A stretch of 64,000 bases of DNA, from the NCBI GenBank assembly GCA_947579665.1, contig OX388350.1:2294001-2358000 (forward strand), given 5' to 3'. The translations under genes were made by a program, and so were the position numbers. This stretch comes from Sympetrum striolatum. Lineage: Eukaryota > Arthropoda > Insecta > Odonata > Libellulidae. Shown one piece after another: positions 1 to 10,961 of this stretch. How positions within the stretch are numbered: position 1 is the stretch's first letter; the number at the start of each line of letters is the position of its first letter. The notes under the pieces were generated by a model, which was not told the origin of the DNA, searched no databases, and saw only the letters and a list, made by a program, of their open reading frames with translations.

Positions 1-1080
1 GCTTGCATACTGCAAGCAGATCGAAAACACTAATTTCATGTCGGCATCATAGCGGGAAGGCCGTCAAAAAAGAAAAAAAAAGGATGGAAAATATTCTTAA
101 AATTCGCTGCAATTTAATCGTCTGGCATCGAACCTGGGTCTTAATGGTGAACTTACTATGCAGCACAACAGAAAATCACCATCTCTTACTATGTGTGAAA
201 ATTCAAGCAGATATATTGGCTCCAATTGCCTCAAACGACGTCCTACTTTTCAATAATGTAAATGGCTCTCTGGATTCGAACCAAGGACGATCTAGGAAAT
301 TTAAAACACGTTTTTGAAATGTATCTATGTTCTCTATCTATATGCCTAATTTCATGTTATAATATTATTGTGAAGGGGTTTAAATTAATTCTTAAATATC
401 GGTTAATTTACTGATTGTAGAGACGCCTGGTGTCGAACCAAGGAAATATTGGTAGCATTTTTAATGCACAGTATGACTTATTAGGACTTCATCTTATTTC
501 ATACGAATTTTGAAGTCGATATTATGCCGGGAAGTACCTAAAACTTCTTACTGTTATCTCCATAAGAAATGCATGGAGGAATGTAAATGGCCCTCTGGGA
601 TCGAACCAAGGACCATCAGCGAATATGTAAAATTTGATTATGAAATATATGTATGATCTCCAACCTCATGCCGAATTTCAAGTTTCCTTGCCATCGGGAA
701 AGGGTCCAAAAAAAATCTAAAAAATCGCCACAATGCATTTTTAACGGCCGATTTTTGCCTCGACCTAGCATCAAACCCAGGATATTTTCCGTGAAACTTA
801 TTTATGTTTTCGATAGATCATGACCATATATATAGGCTCCATGAGTTTTGATTTTCTACCTATCCGGGAAGTATTTTTTAAAAATTCCCGAAAATCACGG
901 CAATGCATTTAAACGGGAAAAATCGGGACTTTGGGGCCCTCTGGAATCGAACCAACGACACTGAGGTTCAAAATCGCAATTTTTCTGGAGGTTACACGTT
1001 ATGGCCAATATGTCGTAAAAATTTCAGGTCAATGACGATTGTGGTTTAGCCTGTGAATTTGTATCCTCGCTATATATATA
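1..1080 (-). repeat. Inverted, diverged copy of the satellite higher-order unit
   Basis: This stretch is a diverged reverse complement of the direct units that follow. It opens with the stem GCTTGCA...TGCAAGC that closes each direct unit. The reverse-strand motif TCGAACC (or a variant) recurs near 128, 286, 433, 601, 771 and 947, spacings of 147-176 bp, which matches the six-monomer organisation of the direct copies. Positions 840-1075 are nearly the exact reverse complement of 4630-4862, so this copy and the truncated fourth copy form one sequence subtype. No protein gene is believable here. The short ORF at 3-317 runs through the repeat and is rejected. The copy may continue left of the window. 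Confidence 0.85.
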
Positions 1081-1090
1081 TATGGATACA

Positions 1091-1187
1091 TGAATGAATC
1101 CGGAGAAGCATCTATATATAATAGATGAATGAATCCGGAGAAGCATCTATATATAATAGATAGATGCTTCTCCGGATTCATTCATAT
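1091..1187. repeat. Inversion point with palindromic junction module
   Basis: A module containing GAATGAATCCGGAGAAGCAT occurs twice in direct orientation (1091-1113, 1126-1148) and once inverted (1162-1184), so the switch from the reverse to the forward array happens inside a palindrome. The same module recurs at other unit borders: inverted at 2320-2342 and direct at 4601-4623. It is missing at the border near 3470. Flanking sequence is (TA)n and (GATA)n-like. The hairpin may have driven the rearrangement, or it may mark an assembly join. Confidence 0.75.
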
Positions 1188-2312
1188 ATATACCTATATA
1201 GATAGATAGGATACAAATTCACAGCCTAAACTACAAGCGTCATTGATCTGAAATTTTTATGACATATTGGCCATAACGTGAAACCCCCAGGAAAAAAGAG
1301 ACTTTGATCCTCAGTGTCATAGGTTCGATTCCAGAGGGCCCCAAAGTCCCGATTTTTCCCGTTTGAATGCATTGCCGTGATTTTCGGGAATTAAAAAAAA
1401 ATACTTTCCGGATAGGTAGAGAAGTAAAACTCAAGGTGCCTATATTTATGGTCTTGGACTTTCGAAAACATCAATGACTTTTACAAAAGTTATCCTGGGT
1501 TCGATGCTAGGACGATGCAAAGATCTGCCCTTTAAAATACATGGGAGCCGTTTTTCATTATTTTTTTAGATGCACTTATCGAAATGATAGGATGTTCGTG
1601 CTTGGCTGGAAGATGTATGGTACGAATAAGTTTTAGAAAAAAATTTTCATAAGACCGTACTGTTCCTGGGTTCGAAGCCAGAGCACAATAACGTTTCTCT
1701 CATAAGGAATATAAAGGAAAAGTAGGACGTCATTTGAGGCAGTTGTAACCAATATTTCTGCTTGAATTTGCATACGCGGTTAGAGATGGTGTTTTTCTTT
1801 TGTGCTGCATAGAAAGTATTGCCTGAAAGACCCGGGTTCGATGCCTGGCGGTAAAAATATCCCCCATATATAATACTATGGGGTATATTTTCATAATTTT
1901 TTTATGCATTTATCGATATGTAAGGGAGCTCTTGCTTAGATGGAAGATGTATATTAACACTTTGTTTAAGAAAAAAAAATAGATAAGACCATGCCGTTCC
2001 TGGGTTCGATGCCAGAGCACATTATAATTTCTCAAATAAGGAGTGTATGTGAATAGTAGGACGTCGTTTGAGGTAGTTGCACCTAATAGTTTTGCTTGAA
2101 TTTTCACACATAGTTTGATATGGTAATCTTCTATTTTGCTGCATAGTAAGTACACCAGGAAGACCGGGGTTCGCTGCCAGGCGATTAAATTGCAGCGAAT
2201 TCTACGAATATTTTGAATTTTTTTTTCTTTTGATGTCCGTCCCGATATGATGCCGATATGAAATTAGTGTTGTCGATCTGCTTGCAGTATGCAAGCAACA
2301 TTTTACTCGTAT
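1188..2312 (+). repeat. Satellite higher-order unit A (six ~168 bp monomers)
   Basis: First direct unit. GGTTCG motifs start at 1322, 1498, 1669, 1835, 2003 and 2168, spacings 176, 171, 166, 168 and 165 bp. Each motif sits in a small hairpin resembling a tRNA T-arm, e.g. CCTGG-GTTCGATG-CCAGA or CCCGG-GTTCGATG-CCGGG. Adjacent monomers share the text 'cataaggaatataaaggaaaagtaggacg' only in alternate copies, so there are at least two monomer types. The unit ends with the stem GCTTGCAGTATGCAAGC at 2280-2296. Small ORFs such as 1240-1434 repeat with the unit and are not taken as genes. Confidence 0.9.
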
Positions 2313-3474
2313 AATAGATAGATGCTTCTCCGGATTCATTCATATATATACCTATATAGATAGATAGGATACAAATTCACAGCCTAAACTACAAGCGTCA
2401 TTGATCTGAAATTTTTATGACATATTGGCCATAACGTGAAACCCCCAGGAAAAAAGAGACTTTGATCCTCAGTGTCATAGGTTCGATTCCAGAGGGCCCC
2501 AAAGTCCCGATTTTTCCCGTTTGAATGCATTGCCGTGATTTTCGGGAATTAAAAAAAAATACTTTCCGGATAGGTAGAGAAGTAAAACTCAAGGTGCCTA
2601 TATTTATGGTCTTGGACTTTCGAAAACATCAATGCCTTTCACAAAAAATATCCTGGGTTCGATGCTAGGACGATGCAAAGATCTGCCCTTTAAAATACAT
2701 GGGAGCTGTTTTTCATTATTTTTTTTGATGCACTTCTCGAAATAATAGAAAGTTCGTGCTTAGCCAGAATGTGTATGGTAAGAATTGGTTTAAGAAAAAA
2801 ATTTTCATAAGACCGTACTATTCCTGGGTTCGATGCCAGAGCACATTAACATTACTCTCATAAGGAATATAAGGGAAAAGTAAGACTTCGATTGAGGCAG
2901 TTGCAGCCAATATATCTGCTTGAATTTTTGCACAAAGTTAAAGATTAATATCTTCTATTATGTTGCATAGGAAGTTTTACCAGAAAGACCCGGGTTCGAT
3001 GCCGGGCGGTAAATATGTCTCCCGTTTAAAATACATAGGGTTAGTATTTCATTATTTTTTTGATGCACTTATTGAAATGATAGGAAATTCGAGCTTGGCT
3101 GGAAAATGTATGGTTAAAACTGATTTAAGAAAACAGTTTTCAGAAGACCGTACTATTCCTGGGTTCGATGCCAGAGCACATTAACATTTCACTCATAAGA
3201 AATATAAAGGAAAAGTAGGACGTCGTTTGAGGCAGTTGCAGATAATATTTCTGCTTGAATTTTCACAGATAGTTAGAGATGGTAATCTTCTATTGTGCTG
3301 CATAGTAAGTATCACTAGGAAGACCCGGGTTCGATGCCGGACGAATAAATTGCAGCGAATAATCAGAATATTTTCAATCCATTTTTTTTTCTTTTGACGG
3401 CCTTCCCGATATGATGCCGACATGAAATTAGTTTTGTCGATCTGCTTGCAGTATGCAAGCTACATTTTACTCGT
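2313..3474 (+). repeat. Satellite higher-order unit B
   Basis: Second direct unit, shifted about 1,158 bp from unit A at its start. GGTTCG motifs start at 2480, 2656, 2827, 2993, 3162 and 3328 (spacings 176, 171, 166, 169, 166). Its first third is nearly identical to unit A, but monomers 3-6 differ noticeably in sequence from A and C. The terminal stem GCTTGCAGTATGCAAGC lies at 3444-3460. No coding potential beyond shadows of the repeat. Confidence 0.9.
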
Positions 3475-4597
3475 ATACCTATATAGATAGATAGGATACA
3501 AATTCACAGCCTAAACTACAAGCGTCATTGATCTGAAATTTTTATGACATATTGGCCATAACGTGAAACCCCCAGGAAAAAAGAGACTTTGATCCTCAGT
3601 GTCATAGGTTCGATTCCAGAGGGCCCCAAAGTCCCGATTTTTCCCGTTTGAATGCATTGCCGTGATTTTCGGGAATTAAAAAAAAATACTTTCCGGATAG
3701 GTAGAGAAGTAAAACTCAAGGTGCCTATATTTATGGTCTTGGACTTTCGAAAACATCAATGACTTTTACAAAAGTTATCCTGGGTTCGATGCTAGGACGA
3801 TGCAAAGATCTGCCCTTTAAAATACATGGGAGCCGTTTTTCATTATTTTTTTAGATGCACTTATCGAAATGATAGGATGTTCGTGCTTGGCTGGAAGATG
3901 TATGGTACGAATAAGTTTTAGAAAAAAATTTTCATAAGACCGTACTGTTCCTGGGTTCGAAGCCAGAGCACAATAACGATTCTCTCATAAGGAATATAAA
4001 GGAAAAGTAGGACGTCATTTGAGGCAGTTGTAACCAATATTTCTGCTTGAATTTGCATACGCGGTTAGAGATGGTGTTTTTCTTTTGTGCTGCATAGAAA
4101 GTATTGCCTGAAAGACCCGGGTTCGATGCCGGGCGGTAAAAATATCACCCATATATAATACTATGGGGTATCTTTTCATAATTTTTTTATGCATTTATCG
4201 ATATGTAAGGGAGCTCTTGCTTAGATGGAAGATGTATATTAACACTTTGTTTAAGAAAAAAAATAGATAAGACCATGCTGTTCCTGGGTTCGATGCCAGA
4301 GCACATTATAATTTCTCAAATAAGGAGTGTATGTGAATAGTAGGACGTCGTTTGAGGTAGTTGCACCTAATAGTTTTGCTTGAATTTTCACACATAGTTT
4401 GATATGGTAATTTTCTATTTTGCTGCATAGTAAGTACACCAGGAAGACCGGGGTTCGCTGCCAGGTGATTAAATTGCAGCGAATTCTACGAATATTTTGA
4501 ATTTTTTTTTTCTTTTGATGTCCGTCCCGATATGATGCCGATATGAAATTAGTGTTGTCGATCTGCTTGCAGTATGCAAGCTACATTTTACTCGTAT
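3475..4597 (+). repeat. Satellite higher-order unit C, near-identical to unit A
   Basis: Third direct unit. GGTTCG motifs start at 3607, 3783, 3954, 4120, 4287 and 4452 (spacings 176, 171, 166, 167, 165). By eye it is almost identical to unit A along its full length, more so than to its neighbour B, which points to recent unequal exchange or gene conversion in an A-B-A pattern. The closing stem is at 4565-4581. Confidence 0.9.
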
Positions 4598-4862
4598 ATA
4601 TGAATGAATCCGGAGAAGCATCTATATATAATAGATAGCGAGGATACAAATTCACAGGCTAAACCACAATCGTCATTGACCTGAAATTTTTACGACATAT
4701 TGGCCATAACGTGTAACCTCCAGAAAAATTGCGATTTTGAACCTCAGTGTCATTGGTTCGATTCCAGAGGGCCCCAAAGTCCCGATTTTTCCCGTTTAAA
4801 TGCATTGCCGTGATTTTCGGGAATTTTTAAAAAATACTTCCCGGATAGGTAGAGAATCAAAA
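4598..4862 (+). repeat. Truncated fourth satellite unit
   Basis: It begins with the junction module at 4601-4623 and contains only the first monomer, with GGTTCGA at 4755. Its variants match the inverted copy at 840-1075, not units A-C. Similarity stops at about 4862, the right edge of the array. Confidence 0.85.
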
Positions 4863-6322
4863 TGTCGATATCTATCGATAAGTCGGCCATCTTTGGATAT
4901 TAGTCGATCGAGATCTACTAAGGCGATTTTGAAGCTTGAATTGTCGATGTCGATCAACAATATTGTCGGTTTTTGTCGACAACGGCGTCAAAATTCTAAA
5001 AATTTTGGGAGATTAGTGGAAATTGAACACTAGTAAGCGGGCAGTATACAAGTGACTTTTATTCATATTCTCAAAAGTTTCTCTCTACCTACCTACCTTC
5101 CAGATGTTGGTTGATCTTTTCTAATTATCCTCTTCCCTTAGGAAGGTAATTTCTTATTCCATCAGTCAAATGTGACAATCGGTCTTCACTTGTTACGATC
5201 GTTAATTACGTAAGTAAGTTACGATAATTAATGGTTATTTACGTCAACTACAAAATCTTAATATTATCGCTGACGTAATAAAGTAAATATTATTACCGTC
5301 TTACCTTATGGTTCAGCACCACATTGGTATGGAAATACTTTACATTTATCAAATATAGCAATCTTACCATGAAAGCTTTCCCATATATGTTCAAGGCTTT
5401 ATAATTATAATATTAATAAAAGATAATAGGAACGCATTTATAAACTTCATCTTCGTCGTCTCCTTTTCTATGGCATTATATCGAGTATCGTATGTTTAGG
5501 AATGAAACAGGAGGTAGAGTAACTCATTTATGAAACGTTTTCGATTTTAAATATAAAACTGGATTAAAGAGAATCCACAACAAAATCATTGCTACCATCG
5601 AATGTGTTACCCAGTGACAATATAAAAGAGTTTAATTCATTGACAAATGCTGAACGAATAAATTCTACATAACTCCAAAGTAAATCTAAACTAATTATAT
5701 GCTTGAAGTTTACAAGGGGAAAAATTAAAACACAATTTTAAAATATGCAATGAAATTCTGCCCTCAGTAAATAGGGATTATCGTCAGCGTTTTTTATTAA
5801 TTGCATTTCAAGTATTTTGAGAATGTATGACAGAAAATTGTAATTCCTTGGCATACAGAAAAGTGCTTCTTTGGCAAACTGCATGAAGTGAGTGGTATAT
5901 AGGTTCCAACTTCCGAGAGTTCAAGTTGGGACGTAACTCTTTCTATTGTAAGCTTGTCGAAGAAAAAATGTTTTATACCGTTTGGATGAAATCGCAAGAA
6001 AGAACGTTTGGTATTTTCTTCGAAGCAACTCCGAGCATGTCACTGGTAAACGTATCCATCCAAGGTCTTTTATTTTCACAGTATTACCAAAAAATATACA
6101 GTAAGGAATTTTAGTAGTAGATAATGTACGCCATTGTGAGAAAAGGAGCGAGATCTGCCTCTCATTTTACGTTATTCACTTGCTTAAACGTCACTTAGGT
6201 AAGTCATATTTTTTAAGACAATCGAAATTCTGTAGCGGAAAAGAGCTATGTGACTTCATCGAGGTGTGAGATCTGATAAGTTGCCGTAACATTCAATTTT
6301 TGTGGAGTGAGTGTGTCTAAAG
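4863..6322. other. No recognised gene; AT-rich DNA
   Basis: This stretch has no long open frame and no motif I recognise. Short ORFs at 5797-5997 (minus) and 5926-6114 (plus) overlap on opposite strands and show no family signature. Confidence 0.6.
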
Positions 6323-6785
6323 CATAGGTTCCCAACCTTTTTTGAGCCACTTTTTCAGTCAATAATTTGATAGCGCCCCCCTTAGGTTAACTACATTGTA
6401 CATGCTATGTATTGAAAAACAAGAACAAATTTTTAATTTTCTTTAATCTTAAGATAATGAAACATTGAAGTATTGTTTACATAACAATTAAAATATGCTA
6501 TTAATAATTAATATAATAGTATTAATGAGACAGCTGAGCTTGATGCGATGAAACTAATTTATCAATATTTGGTGCCATTTTTGTCATTAATAACCTTAAG
6601 TCACCGAGTTCCACTATTGACAACCTGTTTCTTTTCTTAGTTAATAGATTGGTCACCATGCTAAACCCTCTTTCTGCTAAATACGAGGACGGAAAAGCCA
6701 CGAAAAATGTATTTACTGCAGCCCATAAGGCTGGATATAATATTGGAATTTGACGTTGAAGGCAAAATTCTTGATACCCATTTTT
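6323..6785 (-). pseudogene. hAT transposase C-terminal fragment with terminal repeat
   Basis: On the minus strand the frame ending at 6522 encodes the C-terminal dimerisation region of hAT transposases of the ZBED/SCAND3-like type: FPSSYLAERGFS followed by LTKKRNRL and a short tail ending in SH. The remainder of the transposase is not adjacent. The frame continues upstream into unrelated repeat sequence at about 6785. Below the stop, the left end reads CATAGGTTCCCAACC from 6323, typical of hAT termini, so 6323 is probably the 3' terminus of the element. A middle fragment of a similar hAT lies at 19930-20138 in the same orientation, which suggests a single gene split by later insertions, although two separate copies are possible. 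Confidence 0.8.
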
Positions 6786-6910
6786 ACTTTCTCCATATAC
6801 GAAGTATAGAGAAAGTATTGTTTTCATGAAAAAATTCGACTTCGAGATTTCAACGGTAATACACGTTTTGGGGTCCCTAGAACACGTCTTGACTATTTTC
6901 GGAATGATGT
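6785..6910. repeat. Palindrome-headed dispersed repeat fragment carrying a (GT)n tract
   Basis: A near-perfect hairpin at 6785-6817 (arms TACTTTCTC...GAGAAAGTA) is followed by non-coding sequence running into a (GT)n tract. The join to the hAT frame is at the hairpin. From memory this looks like a repeat common in insect genomes, but I cannot name its family. It appears to supply the microsatellite in which the downstream LINE ends. Confidence 0.45.
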
Positions 6911-6956
6911 CTGTGTGTATGTGTGTGTGTGTGTTTTTATTATTATTATTATTTTA
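6911..6956. repeat. (GT)n-(TTA)n microsatellite at a LINE 3' end
   Basis: About 24 bp of GT-rich repeat is followed by about 20 bp of TTA repeat. Read on the minus strand this is (AAT)n then (AC)n immediately downstream of the LINE at 6957-13008. The same order occurs at 13009-13063 after the second LINE. Confidence 0.9.
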
Positions 6957-7399
6957 TTTTTCGGTAAGAACAACAAGGAACCAAAAAAAGTACAATCAAA
7001 CAAACAAAAGAGAGAGATCTACATGATCTTATAAAATTTTGTATCAAGAATGCGGAGCGGCTGGCCAGGGATAGTTCGCTCCCAGGGGATTGAAACCACC
7101 TGCTCGCGATCTTCTCTCCCTGCCTCCTCCTGTCGCTCCATTCCAGTAGAGTAGGTGATCACGGTGATTGGAAGGGAATGGCGTAGTTTCCTGATTTTCC
7201 CCCCGACGCCGATCAGACGGAACATCGTGTTTCCTTGCAAATGACTCGTACTCAAGTACTAAAACCGTTAGCAAGAAGAAATGTATATGAGTTTTTGATA
7301 AAGGAGCTAAGTAAAAAAATAAATAAATACATAAATAAATAATAAAATAAGTAAATAAATGAATAAATAAATAAATAGCAGGTAAAAGGGGTGTTGGTG

Positions 7400-10300
7400 T
7401 CATAAGAAAGTCAAGTTTAGGGTTCCGTCTTGGCTGTTGCAGACAACGTCTTTGTTGCACCAGAAATTTTTAAAGGTGTCCATGTTGTTACGTATAATGT
7501 GATCTTTCTTGTAGTTGGTTAATATTGTTTGAAGTTTTTTGGTGACTTTGGAAGCATATTGAACCTCGGCGATTTTGCCTTTGAAGAAGAGCGTAAGTTC
7601 GTCGTACACAGCGCTTTTAATAGTGGTGAGGAGGAAGTTGGATATAAGGTAACCTGTCTTGTTGGTTCGTTTGACAGGGAAACCACTATATAGCTGGTAT
7701 AGATAGATTTTGTCAGTCTCTATCAAAGTTTTTATGGCTCTTGTAGTTTTCGCCCAAATATTCCTAACTTTTTTACAAGTCAGAGCCAGATGCCACGCGT
7801 TTCCTTCGATAGTGGGGCACCATGGGCATTCCTTATTTTGGCGAAGGCCTGTAGCACATAAGAATTTGGCATCAGCCCATCTGTCATGAGCCATGCGCCA
7901 AGCATTATCCGCGTCTCTTCCAAGGCTTGGGAAAGCACGGATAGCTGACCATACCACCACTTCGTGGTAGGGTCCTTTCAGTGGCCAGCTTTTACCATTA
8001 AGTAAGTAGTTGGTCTCGCCATACATTTGCCTCTTCAATATCGGTAATTCCCGTTGATGTTTGGTCTTTGCACTTTTGAAGCAGAGGGTGGTGTTCGTGA
8101 GCATTGGCTGTGCTATGGGAGAGGTGTTGGGACAATCAAGGGGGACGGACTGTAATTTGAAAAGTGAGGTTGTTTTTATTAGGCTATTGTAGTAATTGTC
8201 AGTGAGAGGGCACTTCTTGAAGTCTTTTATTTCTGTGAATAGTTCCAGGGTTTTCCTTTTATTTTTGTATCTTTTAAGTCTTTCAGAAGCTGCTATGCGC
8301 CATGGAGAATCAGAAGGTCCTAGTACCAGCCGTTGTAAGAACAGCATTCTGAAAGATGAAGTTTTTACCGATATATTGACAAGTCCTAGCCCACCTTCAG
8401 TAATTGGAGCTGTTAAAACATCTCCTTTTACCCAATGTTTCCCTTCACCCCACACGAAATTCACCAATAACCCTTGCAGTTGTCTCACTACAGAGGGAGT
8501 CGGGGAGTGACACTGGAGTATATGCCATAACTTGGGTGCAATGAATTTGTTCACGGCAAGGACGCGACTTCTTAGAGATAACGGGGCGATTCTTGGTCGC
8601 CAATTCCTTATGGCATCTTCTGTTCTTGTCAATAATTGTTGAGCAATCAGTTTTAACTCCGAAGTTTCGTCGTTGGCGAGCCATACTCCAAGGAATTTCG
8701 CGCCATCACTGGTCCATTGAAAACCTAGAGGATCATCAGTTCTGTCTTTCCACCTGCCCACCCACATTCCGTTACTTTTGGTGGCATTGAGCATAGCTCC
8801 TGATTCCATGGAGTAGTCATTGAAGAGGGGAAGTACTTTTACGAAATCTTCTTCTTCCGTTATGAAGATGTTGATATCATCAGCGTAGGCGCTTACAATC
8901 AGTCTTTTCTCTGAGTCTCCAGGCATGGAAATGCCTTTTAGGGTGTTATTCAGCAGCCTTAGGAAGGGCTCTGTCGATAAGGAGTACAGCTGCCCAGAGA
9001 GGGGGCACCCTTGCCTAATGCCTTTCTGCAGTGTAAAGGGGGCTGTTAGAGATTGTTCGACTCTAACCATGCATTTAGCGCTGTTATATAGTGCTCTTAT
9101 GCATCCTATAAAAGTATCGCTAAATTTCATTTTCTCCATCAAGGTGAATAGATAAGTATGATTTACGCGATCGAAGGCCTTATTTTGGTCTAGTGATAGG
9201 ATTGCTAAAGGGGCGTTGTCACAGTTTTTCCAACGTATGACATCTCTCAAAAGGGAAATTGAGCCAAAAATCGAACGTCCAGGGACACAGTAACTCTGTT
9301 CAGGTGAGACAACAGTTCCGATGACACGCGAGAGTTTCATTGACAGGGCTTTAGCAATGATTTTGTAATCTGCATTTAAAATTGATATTGGTCTCCAATT
9401 TTTGATATCCAATAAGTCGCCTCCTTTACTCATTAAAGAAATGACAGATGTCGCCGTGGTCGTTGGTAGATGTCCGTCATGCAGTGCCTTGGTAGCCATG
9501 TCAGTGAAGGGGGCTTTTAGTTCTTTCCAGAACGTTTTGTAGAACTCGGCAGTTAGCCCATCAAGGCCAGGTGCTTTTCTCTTGCTGAGACTTTTTAGCG
9601 CAATCGAAAAGTCGTCAGTATTGAGTGGGATGTTCAGGTAGTCGACCTCTTCTTTTCTAATGGTTTTAAGATTGTCAAAAAGTTCAGTTTCCATCCGAAT
9701 GTTTTGGTCTCCTTGATGGAGATTGGAAAAATGATTCTTAAGAAATCTTCTGAGGTCTGCGGAGTCTGTGAGTTCTATGCCGTCAACCCTGAGTTTAGTT
9801 AGTGTTTTAGGTTTGCACTTTAGTGCCCACCTTCCTAGGTGATTCGTTGCGTCTGCGTCAGACTCCGTTAACGTATCCCAGCCAAGGGTTGCCATAATTT
9901 TTTCCGCCCGGAGATGTTGATGCTGTATATCTGTTTGTGCTTTGTTTAGTTCTCTTTTCCATTGCTTATATCTTATGGAGAAATCCTTTACATCTCTTTT
10001 AATCGCTTCCCATTTCGCTATGGCGGTTGTATATTCAGATTTGACTTGTCTGATTAGGTCTTGCATTGAAGTTAAGAACGTTTGGTCTTCTAGAAGGGTA
10101 TTATCAAAGCGCCAGTATGGAGATGATGGAATTTTTCCTTGTATCTGTATTTGAATCATGACTCCCTTCTGATCGGAGAAAGAGTCGTGGATAGTGATGT
10201 TCTTTATAGCGGGGGTAAAATCTGTAGATACGTAGAAACGATCAAGGTGGGACGATGATTGCGGTGTTGAGAAGGTGTAGCCACGGTTTCCGGGTTTTAG

Positions 10301-10870
10301 GTGGCGCCACACATCGATTAGAGCATTCCTATCGACTATGTTCCTTAGCACTTGGGCATAGAGTGGGTGCCTCTCGACCTGACTCGTTCTGTCTTTCTCA
10401 GGGTGTAGAGTGGTATTGAAATCTCCGCCCAGGATGATGACGGGGGAGCAGCCCGGTGGTGAGGCGTTTGGAAGATCTTCTAAATAATCTAGTAGCGCTT
10501 CTGATGCTTTTAGTGCTGTGCCGGCGTTTCGTGGGCCATAAAAGCATATTATACTGAGCGTGGTGGGTGGAGAGGTCTTTAAGGAGAGTTTTATGGCATT
10601 TGCATGACCTTTAAAGATTATTTCGTGACCAATGATGTAATCTGAAAGGTTCTTTTTAACCGCAATTGCTGTTCCTGTTTGGGGAGTTGAAAACGGACAC
10701 ACGTGTATTTGGTATCCTGGGAGACCAGGGGTTGGGAAAGTTTCCATGTTTGTTTCCTGGATTAGTATGACGTCAGGCTTTCATTCTTCGACGTACGCCA
10801 TCAGGCGGGCCCACTTGGAGAGGCTTCGAACCGATTTAGCGTTGAGTGAAATCAATGTTAACTGAGACAT
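7400..10870 (-). pseudogene. LINE 1 ORF2: endonuclease plus reverse transcriptase, one internal stop
   Basis: ORF2 copies the element RNA into DNA at a nicked target. The first ATG I favour is at 10870 (MSQLTLISLNAKS), 91 bases after the ORF1 stop. The frame then runs about 1,157 codons to 7400 with a single TGA at 10778-10780, just before PDVILIQET of the endonuclease domain. N-terminal APE endonuclease: GGDFN motif. Central reverse transcriptase: APGLDG, NWRPIS, LDQNKAFDRV, GIRQGCPLSG and the catalytic YADD at about residues 662-665. C-terminal zinc finger: Cys1015-x2-Cys1018-x8-His1027-x4-Cys1032. The same frame continues upstream of the ATG to the ORF1 end without a stop. With one nonsense codon, this copy should give no full-length protein unless that stop is read through or the restart Met at 10747 is used, which would lose part of the endonuclease. 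Confidence 0.85.
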
Positions 10871-10961
10871 AGGATGAGGAGAGGTAAGGATATATGCGAG
10901 GGAGAGAACAAGGGAAAACCAGTAAATATAATTATTCAGCTGGTATCTAGTAGACAGATTG

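Noticed and set aside
1240..3719. A 64-codon frame repeated three times (1240-1434, 2398-2592, 3525-3719, minus)
   Set aside because: It is identical because the satellite unit is repeated. It has no homology signal, and the diverged inverted copy does not preserve it.
1..4862. Regularly spaced repeats as a CRISPR array
   Set aside because: Spacing of ~168 bp, monomers similar throughout rather than short repeats with unique spacers, and eukaryotic context.
1..4862. Functional tRNA gene cluster suggested by the repeated GGTTCGANNCC motif
   Set aside because: No acceptor, D or anticodon arms at the right distance; only the T-arm-like part is present.
6785..6817. loxP-like sequence (ATACTTCGTATA)
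   Set aside because: It is part of a larger hairpin in a dispersed repeat and lacks the 13-8-13 layout of loxP.
7019..7460. Frames at 7019-7255 and 7044-7460 as genes
   Set aside because: They lie in the 3' untranslated region of LINE 1 and translate simple repeats.
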